Assembly (NCBI GenBank): GCA_045641065.1
Contig: JAZUGF010000169.1
Coordinates: 1 to 10,156, forward strand
DNA from: UBA1723 sp045641065
GTDB lineage: Bacteria; Bacteroidota; Bacteroidia; Bacteroidales; Paludibacteraceae
Direction: 5' to 3'
Length of the DNA stretch: 10,156 bases
A program made the translations under genes and the position numbers. Below, in pieces: positions 1 to 6,523 of the stretch. The notes under the pieces were generated by a model. That model saw only the letters and a program-made list of their open reading frames with translations, was not told the DNA's origin and did not search any database. Numbering within the stretch: the first letter of the stretch is position 1; each line of letters opens with the position of its first letter.

Positions 1-1
1 T

Positions 2-574
2 GGAAGATTGATGGCTCACATCTCTTTCAAAGTACCTTACGAGGCTGAGTTGATCAAACTGATGGGTAAGGACAACCAGACTATAGAGGCAAGCTTTCCA
101 TTGCCACAGGAGAATATCTTTTGTCATCCAATGGCATTCAAGTGGTATTGCATCATGTGGATTTTGATAATCCTTCATGTTTTGAGTGTAATCTATTGTA
201 TCAAGCGTAATTGCAGTGATAAGTACAAACTTCATGGTGAGTACACTCTTACACAGGGGACTAAGAAGATCTGTACAGAGGAGATCAACGGACGTGTAAG
301 CAATCTTACAATCGATGTCGAGAGGGCTGAGTGCAACGTCGTCTTCAAGCAGAAGAAATATATCGGCAAACTTTTCATTCCGATTTTGAATTTAAATACT
401 GAGCCTAAATACGAGGTGACTGTCACTAACTCACAGGAGTATAGTCTAAATGGTGGTGATGATTACACTTCTGGTGGTTCGTCGACTATCAAATATTCCA
501 CTACAATCCCTTTGCAAATCAGGGATCCTAGAGGAGGAAAGGACATCAGTCTTGATATTGATGGAAACGTGTAA
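2..574 (+). CDS. C-terminal part of a single-pass membrane protein (5' end outside window)
   Basis: The reading frame is open from the first bases of the window to a TAA at 572-574, so this is probably the 3' part of a longer gene. A TTG at 8 or ATG at 11 could be a start, but no leader can be seen to support either. Counting from the TTG at 8, residues about 44-65 form one strong membrane helix (WYCIMWILIILHVLSVIYC), followed by KRNCSDKYK. The positive-inside rule then puts the C-terminal part (about 70-188) in the cytoplasm. That part is rich in beta-type alternation (KYEVTVTN, STTIPLQI) with a Gly/Ser/Asp-rich loop near 149-159. I do not recognise a family. Operons of tubulin-like genes often carry a von Willebrand A protein, so this could be the tail of one, but no VWA motif (DxSxS) is present in the visible part. 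It precedes the tubulin-like gene by 72 bases, in the same direction. Confidence 0.6.
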   Translation, partial: GRLMAHISFKVPYEAELIKLMGKDNQTIEASFPLPQENIFCHPMAFKWYCIMWILIILHVLSVIYCIKRNCSDKYKLHGEYTLTQGTKKICTEEINGRVSNLTIDVERAECNVVFKQKKYIGKLFIPILNLNTEPKYEVTVTNSQEYSLNGGDDYTSGGSSTIKYSTTIPLQIRDPRGGKDISLDIDGNV

Positions 575-575
575 A

Positions 576-619
576 ACGAATACGTTGACGAAAACGAATA
601 CGAATACGTTGACGAAAAC
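576..619 (+). repeat. 24-bp tandem repeat, 1.8 perfect copies, built of ACGNNN hexamers
   Basis: The 20-base word acgaatacgttgacgaaaac occurs at 576-595 and again, without mismatch, at 600-619, a period of 24 bases. Internally the tract is a run of seven ACGNNN hexamers (acgaat, acgttg, acgaaa, acgaat, acgaat, acgttg, acgaaa). It lies just after the stop of the upstream membrane protein gene and 27 bases before the tubulin-like start, so it is in the probable leader or intercistronic region. In the frame of the upstream gene the tract is open, and reads as an acidic NEYVDEN/EYEYVDENFN peptide ending at TAG 626-628. It may be a regulatory repeat, a simple-sequence slippage tract, or the remnant of a C-terminal acidic tail. 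Confidence 0.9.
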
Positions 620-646
620 TTCAATTAGAAAAAAAATATACAATAT
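620..646 (+). promoter_or_regulatory. A-rich translation leader of the tubulin-like gene
   Basis: The 27 bases before the ATG at 647 are AT-rich and include a run of eight A at 629-636, ending 11 bases before the start. There is no Shine-Dalgarno sequence. Bacteroidota commonly use A-rich, SD-less leaders, so this fits a strongly translated start, though that is inference. I found no convincing Bacteroidota promoter (TTTG plus TAnnTTTG) in 575-646, which leaves open whether the gene is transcribed from upstream. Confidence 0.4.
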
Positions 647-3600
647 ATGGCAAGAAAACATATTTTTATCGGCTGTGGAGGTGCAGGTTCAAAGACTGTG
701 GCTCTAATCAAGATGAAGGTGTACGAGAGCCTTCAGAACGTTACTGGCAACCGTAGCAAGGTAGACGTGATGAACGACAACTACCGTTTCATGTTCATCG
801 ATACTGATGCCGGCGACATCGAAAACCTTAATGAGAAATTCCGTACTAAGTATGAGAACGGGCGTGTGAAAATGCTTTCCACAAATGAGCTAATCAACCT
901 TGGTACTCAGAATCCATACGTGATCTACCAGAAAGCTAAGGAGGCTCAGGATATCCAGATCAACAAGCGTATCATTGAGTCGTGTGACGACGAGGTGGCT
1001 ATGCACATGGACAACCGTGCGTTGAAATTCGGTGCTGGAGCATTCCGTTTGAAATCACGTACAGCATTCGCTCGTCTTGCAGATCAGTTCTGCGAGAAAT
1101 TGGTGAAGAATATTCAGGATTTGAATAAGATAGAGGATAACGCTGCTGAGAACAACACTGTTTGCTACTGGGTTGTATGTTCAAGCTTGGGTGGTACTGG
1201 TTCAGGTATCATCAACGATGTGTTGTACTTCGTGAACATGATGCACAAGGCAACAATCGACGAGGCAGATCCAAAGGTTATCCTTACAATGTATATGCCA
1301 CAGTGGTATATCGACCACAATGGCCGCAACGAGAAGTATCCACGCAACGCTTATGCTGTGATGTCTGAGTTGGCAGCACAGATGGCATGGTCGAAGAAGC
1401 CAGAGACAGCTACTTTGTTCCACCGTCTTGCTCTAAACGATCGTTACTCACGTATCAATACATCTCTACCATATCGTCCATTTGAGGCATTGATTCCAGT
1501 TGATTTCCAGACAGAGGCTGGCAACAACCTTGGAAATCTTGACAGTATGTATTCGAATACTGCTGAGCTTCTTTGCTATCTTCACGATGGTCCAGGAGCA
1601 AGAGGTTTTGAGTCGTTCATGGATAACACTCGTGACGGTGAGGTGGCTCCAGGCACAGAGAAGAATTTCTTGATGCCGATGGGTTATGTAGCGTTGAAGA
1701 AGCCAAGTGCTGATTTCGAGGACTACATGAAGAGCCGTATTCAGGCTGATTTGCTTGAGCATTGTATTCTCGGTAAATCTGTCAACGACAAGGCAAATAA
1801 GGTCGACTTGAATAAGGTTGTTGAGGATTTGATTAAGGACACTATCAACGCATATGTGCTTAATCCTGACGGAGAAAACAACTATTTCAGTGAGATCCGC
1901 AACCAGATGACTCAGAACATCAAGACTAATTTCTCTGAGTCGCGTGCAGGTGTGATCGAGGGAGACAAGAGAGTTGATAAGTTTGACGCTGGTAAGATGA
2001 ATTCAGCAGTCAAGAAGACAACTCAGAGTCTTGTCGACGTGATTGACGACCAAGATAACGCAGCATTGCAGAAGTCTACTCAGGAGGCTCTTGAGGAGAA
2101 GATCTGGTCTTGCGTTGAGGAATTGGTTACAACAATCGGTCTTCAGAACACAATCGCTGCAATCGAGCGTCTTGATGAGGAGTGCACATCTTTGTTCAAC
2201 CACTACGATAAGGACAAGGATTTGATAGCTGATTCAATCATCGCTGATTATGCGTCGTCGCTACAGACAAAGAGCGAGTTGAACCGTCAGAATACTAAAT
2301 ACGAGAAATCATCAAGTAGCAAGGAGAAGAGTGATCTTGACGCAGCAAGAGAGAAAGCTGAGGAGAGAACTATCCTTGAGATGCTACATGTTAATAATAA
2401 CGCGGATGATATCGCCAACGTCTACAGCGTATACAAGAGAGGCTTGGAGCTTAAACGTGAGATTTTGATTGAGAACAAGATCTTTGAGCTAATCAAGTCT
2501 TTCTGTTACGGAGAAAATGGTTTCTTGGATGTCGTTGCACGTCATTTGAGAGCACTTTCTGAGGCTGCTAAGACAGCGTTGTTGAGCGAGAAGGGACCAA
2601 AACAGAGCTTCAAGAATCTTGCTGAGGTATTCCGTTCAAAGAAAGAGGATATCACTTCCGTCTACTTGCCAAATATTTGCGAATTCGCTAATGGCGACGG
2701 TTGGAAGAGAGACAACTTGTTCTCTGATTACTACGAAAAACTAATCACTCCAGATAAGGAGGCTGTATCAGGTAACGTGCGTGTACCGACTGCAGAGGCA
2801 ATGACTGATTTCTTCAACACCATGAAGAATCAGATTGAGGCTGATTTGAAATCTGCTAACTATATCGTTGAGTCACTTGATGAGAATGGCGAGGCAACAC
2901 TTAAGTCTAAGTTCTTCATCAACACTGAGCGTAGTGCAGAGAAGACAATTGACGATGTTCTAAACTTTGCATACAAGGCATTCGGTTTGATGTGCCGCAG
3001 AAACTCAGCAGTAAACGGTTGGTACGATAAGAAGTTACCTGATTTGATCAACGAACTTACTACAGATCAGCTTGATGAGGTGACTAAACGTCTTTCTCCA
3101 ACATTGTTCTTCTCTTATAATATCGGCCAGATGGATGGAATCCTTGAGCAGAGAGATTTCTGTGTGGCTGACAACAGAGACAATGCAAAGAAGGTGTTCA
3201 ACTTCCAGGAGTCGAGCTCACAGAAGTTTATCGGCCACAGCAATTCTGAGTTGTTCTACATCATCACAGCCAAGACTGGCATGAACTTTGAGTACTACCG
3301 TACATATCATAATATCAAGTCGGAGTACGACAGATGCGATAAGAAGGAGTACTACCATTTCCACCAGGCATTTGCAAGAACAGAGGGCAATGTGGATGAG
3401 ATTAAGAGTTTGTTGCCACTTGGTGCATCAAATGCTACAATCGCAATGCTTAAGTTGATGATTCTTGGAAGCTACGACGAGGCAACAATGAAGAAGTTCA
3501 TTGTCATTCCAGACAAGTCTTATTTGGAAGGCATCTACGGAGCAACTCCATTTGAGGTAAAGAGCAATGCTTCTGCAGTTTGGGCTACAGATATGTCGCT

Positions 3601-3958
3601 TGAGGTTCAGGGCGACAAGAAGATCCAGATCAACATTGCTGAGAAGGGACGTCGTTTCACTCCAAGCTACAGCAACCTATTCTATACAAGTTTGAGCAAT
3701 GAGTTTGCTAAACGTTATTTGAGCGATCACTACGATAACTTCATCGAACGTTATATGCAGGCTGTCAACGCATTGGATAACAATATCTTGGTGTCAGGAT
3801 TCAACGCCGCAAAACAGAAGGTAGAGACTACACTTGATGCCAAGTACAGAGAGGCTCGCACAGCTCAGAGTTTCCAGGAGATGGAGACATTGAAGGAGAT
3901 GTTGCGTGTGCTTAACGATAAATTCAAGACATTCGAGGATTTCACTTGTAAAGACTGA
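647..3958 (+). CDS. Tubulin/FtsZ-superfamily cytoskeletal protein (Tubulin_2-like), 1103 aa
   Basis: Probable GTP-binding, filament-forming protein of the tubulin superfamily, not the division protein FtsZ. The N-terminus gives a beta strand and glycine loop, FIGCGGAGSKT (residues 7-17), like the FtsZ T1 loop. IDTDAGDIENL (51-61) matches the FtsZ NTDAQxL segment. LGGTGSG (181-187), after the strand YWVVCSS, is the tubulin signature T4 loop. VILTMYMP (211-218) and NAYAVMSEL (234-242) follow as in non-FtsZ bacterial tubulin-like proteins. At 1103 residues it is far longer than FtsZ (about 350-400). The region after about 360 is mostly helical, with a charged likely coiled coil near 540-585, and I recognise no further domain. 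I could not assign a T7 catalytic loop, so GTP hydrolysis is unproven. No signal peptide or membrane helix is seen, so it should be cytoplasmic. The start is set by the T1 loop at residue 9. Arg codons at the 5' end are nearly all CGT, suggesting high expression. Its stop overlaps the next start. Confidence 0.9.
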   Translation: MARKHIFIGCGGAGSKTVALIKMKVYESLQNVTGNRSKVDVMNDNYRFMFIDTDAGDIENLNEKFRTKYENGRVKMLSTNELINLGTQNPYVIYQKAKEAQDIQINKRIIESCDDEVAMHMDNRALKFGAGAFRLKSRTAFARLADQFCEKLVKNIQDLNKIEDNAAENNTVCYWVVCSSLGGTGSGIINDVLYFVNMMHKATIDEADPKVILTMYMPQWYIDHNGRNEKYPRNAYAVMSELAAQMAWSKKPETATLFHRLALNDRYSRINTSLPYRPFEALIPVDFQTEAGNNLGNLDSMYSNTAELLCYLHDGPGARGFESFMDNTRDGEVAPGTEKNFLMPMGYVALKKPSADFEDYMKSRIQADLLEHCILGKSVNDKANKVDLNKVVEDLIKDTINAYVLNPDGENNYFSEIRNQMTQNIKTNFSESRAGVIEGDKRVDKFDAGKMNSAVKKTTQSLVDVIDDQDNAALQKSTQEALEEKIWSCVEELVTTIGLQNTIAAIERLDEECTSLFNHYDKDKDLIADSIIADYASSLQTKSELNRQNTKYEKSSSSKEKSDLDAAREKAEERTILEMLHVNNNADDIANVYSVYKRGLELKREILIENKIFELIKSFCYGENGFLDVVARHLRALSEAAKTALLSEKGPKQSFKNLAEVFRSKKEDITSVYLPNICEFANGDGWKRDNLFSDYYEKLITPDKEAVSGNVRVPTAEAMTDFFNTMKNQIEADLKSANYIVESLDENGEATLKSKFFINTERSAEKTIDDVLNFAYKAFGLMCRRNSAVNGWYDKKLPDLINELTTDQLDEVTKRLSPTLFFSYNIGQMDGILEQRDFCVADNRDNAKKVFNFQESSSQKFIGHSNSELFYIITAKTGMNFEYYRTYHNIKSEYDRCDKKEYYHFHQAFARTEGNVDEIKSLLPLGASNATIAMLKLMILGSYDEATMKKFIVIPDKSYLEGIYGATPFEVKSNASAVWATDMSLEVQGDKKIQINIAEKGRRFTPSYSNLFYTSLSNEFAKRYLSDHYDNFIERYMQAVNALDNNILVSGFNAAKQKVETTLDAKYREARTAQSFQEMETLKEMLRVLNDKFKTFEDFTCKD

Positions 3959-3960
3959 TG
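3956..3960 (+). promoter_or_regulatory. TGATG stop/start overlap (translational coupling site)
   Basis: The TGA stop of the tubulin-like gene (3956-3958) shares its last A with the ATG of the next gene (3958-3960). Such overlaps usually mean the downstream start is reached by terminating ribosomes, so that the two products are made in a linked ratio. No separate ribosome binding site is evident just upstream; the nearby bases are the end of the tubulin-like coding sequence. Confidence 0.75.
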
Positions 3961-6513
3961 ACTCCAGTTTGGATTATAAATCTTAATGAGGATATAGATG
4001 TTCGCAAGAGGTTGGCGGAGAATCTCCGCAAACTTTCTCGCGAGCAACGTCGCTGTTGGCGTGTGACCAACCTTGCCAATCGTCGTTGTGCCAGAGGAAT
4101 TGATGACAAAGATTCTTTTGACGCAATGATTGAGTATGCGGTAAGGGAAGGGCAGCGTATGGTGAACTATTTCCTTGAAAAGGGTTTTCCGTTCATCAAT
4201 CTTCAGGTAAGTATTCTCGGAAATGCAGAGGAGAAGCTGACTCAGCAGATTTTCCATTTGTTGCCATCCATTTTGGAGGAGAAATTCGGAAATATTCTTT
4301 CGACACATCTCAACCGTGGATTGGAGCAGACGGGATTTTTATGTGTGAAGGAGTCAATCAACCAGTCGCATAGTCAGGAGCATAAACGTAAGTGTGTGGA
4401 GTTTCTTGAACAACTTAATGCGATGATGGCAAAGAAGAAGTTTGCAAGAGTCGTGTTGTATCAGGAGAATCAATACGTTGCAAATCGATTCTATTGTCAG
4501 CTGCAAACCAATGAGTTGACTGATTTATTGTTCCAATATCTAGTGTCGATCTATTTCTGTGGAGAGAACGACGCTACTATATTTGGCAACGATCTTGCCA
4601 CTCAGCATGGCTACTATTCGCTTGGTGCCACATCCGTCTTTTATGATGGCAAGGCGCAGCATGATATGTATGCGTGGGAGATCCGACGCAGTTTATTAAA
4701 GGCATTGGTGCGAGATGATAATCTCAACTACGACTACATCACTGAAGATATCATTGGAGATGATGAGATCGCACGTAATGTGTCGAAAGTATCAGGAAAA
4801 CTAAAAGCTGGATGCGATCTTGGTGAGGTTTTCGATAAACTTTATGAGAACCCTGATCCACATCCAATTGACGATTTCTACAGATATAATCTTCTACGTG
4901 ATTATTTCCAGAACTATTTGAAACATCTTCCTCCAACTTTGGTAAAGAGACACCAACAGATTTCATATTCGTTGAGATATAAGGCTGTCGACACTATGGT
5001 GAAGAATCGTGAGGCGATTTATGAGCGTGCAGCAAGCACAATTCGTGAGTCGGCATCATACTTCATCGGAAGCACTTATAATCCAGATGTCACTCTGCCT
5101 CAGACACTTGCGTATTATGATGCTATGCAGGAAGAGATATGCAAGTATAAAGAGCAAGCGAAAGAAGATAAGGAGGATATAGCAAAATGTCCTAAATTTA
5201 TAAAAGACTTTTACCTTGATTTCAAGGATGATGAAGATAGGACAACACAACAGCGAACTGTTGATCTTGTGAAGGAATTGAGTGCTGTGATTGAATATGA
5301 GCCGACATTGCTCGGATTGTTTGCCAAAACATCAGTGTTGAGTGTCATCATAGTATTTGTGCTTATCAACGTCGTGCCTTATCTTTTGAACGAAATACTT
5401 CCAGCTATAACGGATTTATCAGCTTATAGCACTTATTATAATGTCATGAGACCGGAATATTCATGGTTTTGGGTCACTATTGGAGCCGTAATCCCGTGGA
5501 TTGCATCGTTTGTGAAGTATTTCCGTAACTATAAGTACGTCAGAAAACTGAAAAAGATGCTTGTTGCCAACACATTGCTTGAGGTAAACAACAATATGCG
5601 CAAGGATTATGAGGATCAAGTGGATTATCTCTACAATGATCTCTACGATTTCTGTTCTCAGCAGAAACGTCATGTCCAGAAACTAATTGATAAGGCAAAA
5701 TCTGAGTTGGCTCAGGATAAACCAGAATTCTGGACTGTCGATGTGAAGGAGACGATGTTCAACCAGCATCTTACTCAGGCTACGTTCAATGGAGAGAAAT
5801 TAGTAAAAGACAAATTCTTGCTTGAGCCTATGCTATATCTTAATCGAAAGACAAACAAATTGTCGGAGCTTACAAAGGCAGACTACAAGGATATGCTTCA
5901 AAAACTCTTTGCGGACAAGTTTGTTTCTGAGATAGTCACACTTCCTGGAAATCAGTTGTTTGATAAGAAAGATGCTGATTTTGAGGTAGAAAGAGCTGAT
6001 GAAGATTATAGTTTGTTGATTCGTCGCATAGAAAAATGCTTCACTGATAATCTGCCGAATGTGCCAAAAGACTTTGAAGATTTCCACCGTGACTATGGCG
6101 ACAGTATAACATTCCGTCCGCTTTATAAGATGGCGGATCTCAACGGAATGTTCGTCACTACAAATGAAGAAGAGCCTATGTTGCTTCGTGCTGCAGACAA
6201 AGAGTTTGCGGTGAAAGCTAAACATGAGCTGTTTGAGATGGATGAAGCACGTCAGTATGAAGTAGGACCATTGGTTTGCAAACATCATGAGACAGATCCA
6301 TATCTGTTTGTTTTGACATGGCAAAAGGTTGAAGACCAGATTGATTGGCGATTGAAGTGTAATTATGAAGGTGAGACGCGAGACATTGCGTCTTCTGAAT
6401 CAGCTTCTTCATATAGAGACGAGTTGTTGTGTCGTTATCTTGGCGAGTCAACAGATGATGAATTTACTCCGTGGGATGATCTCGGTGGAATTAATTACGA
6501 ATATAAGGCGTAA
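3958..6513 (+). CDS. Two-helix membrane protein with large cytoplasmic domains and coiled coil, tubulin partner candidate, 851 aa
   Basis: I do not recognise a named family. The N-terminal about 450 residues are soluble. They contain a possible alpha/beta domain with strands VWIINLN (4-10), LQVSILGN (82-89), TGFLCVKES (125-133) and RVVLYQENQ (164-172), and a GYYSLGATSVFYD segment (218-230). A charged helical stretch lies at about 388-445. Two membrane helices follow, about 458-478 (SVLSVIIVFVLINVVPYLL) and 503-522 (WFWVTIGAVIPWIASFVKY), separated by only about 24 residues. The second helix leads directly into a basic, long helical region (524-590, RNYKYVRKLKK onward) predicted to form a coiled coil. 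The C-terminus (600-851) is soluble and acidic at its end. Basic residues after helix 2 put both large parts in the cytoplasm, so the protein is suited to tie a cytoplasmic filament to the inner membrane. It is coupled to the upstream gene by TGATG and lies 10 bases before the next gene. The role as adaptor is inference. Confidence 0.85.
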   Translation: MTPVWIINLNEDIDVRKRLAENLRKLSREQRRCWRVTNLANRRCARGIDDKDSFDAMIEYAVREGQRMVNYFLEKGFPFINLQVSILGNAEEKLTQQIFHLLPSILEEKFGNILSTHLNRGLEQTGFLCVKESINQSHSQEHKRKCVEFLEQLNAMMAKKKFARVVLYQENQYVANRFYCQLQTNELTDLLFQYLVSIYFCGENDATIFGNDLATQHGYYSLGATSVFYDGKAQHDMYAWEIRRSLLKALVRDDNLNYDYITEDIIGDDEIARNVSKVSGKLKAGCDLGEVFDKLYENPDPHPIDDFYRYNLLRDYFQNYLKHLPPTLVKRHQQISYSLRYKAVDTMVKNREAIYERAASTIRESASYFIGSTYNPDVTLPQTLAYYDAMQEEICKYKEQAKEDKEDIAKCPKFIKDFYLDFKDDEDRTTQQRTVDLVKELSAVIEYEPTLLGLFAKTSVLSVIIVFVLINVVPYLLNEILPAITDLSAYSTYYNVMRPEYSWFWVTIGAVIPWIASFVKYFRNYKYVRKLKKMLVANTLLEVNNNMRKDYEDQVDYLYNDLYDFCSQQKRHVQKLIDKAKSELAQDKPEFWTVDVKETMFNQHLTQATFNGEKLVKDKFLLEPMLYLNRKTNKLSELTKADYKDMLQKLFADKFVSEIVTLPGNQLFDKKDADFEVERADEDYSLLIRRIEKCFTDNLPNVPKDFEDFHRDYGDSITFRPLYKMADLNGMFVTTNEEEPMLLRAADKEFAVKAKHELFEMDEARQYEVGPLVCKHHETDPYLFVLTWQKVEDQIDWRLKCNYEGETRDIASSESASSYRDELLCRYLGESTDDEFTPWDDLGGINYEYKA

Positions 6514-6523
6514 GTGAATTGAT

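Noticed and set aside
450..707. A small + strand reading frame with a TNTLTK repeat, crossing the spacer between the first two genes
   Set aside because: It overlaps the end of one gene and the start of the next in another frame, and its repeat is just the ACGNNN tract read in a third frame.
647..3958. The division protein FtsZ
   Set aside because: The length (1103), the GGTGSG context and the downstream sequence differ from FtsZ, and ftsA, ftsQ or murein genes are not adjacent.
3865..4308. A 147-residue - strand frame over the gene junction
   Set aside because: It covers two well-supported genes antisense and shows no family motif.
5833..6324. A 163-residue reading frame on the - strand
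   Set aside because: It lies wholly inside the adaptor gene, and its composition (many Ile, Phe, Cys, Ser) is that of an antisense shadow; no leader is seen.
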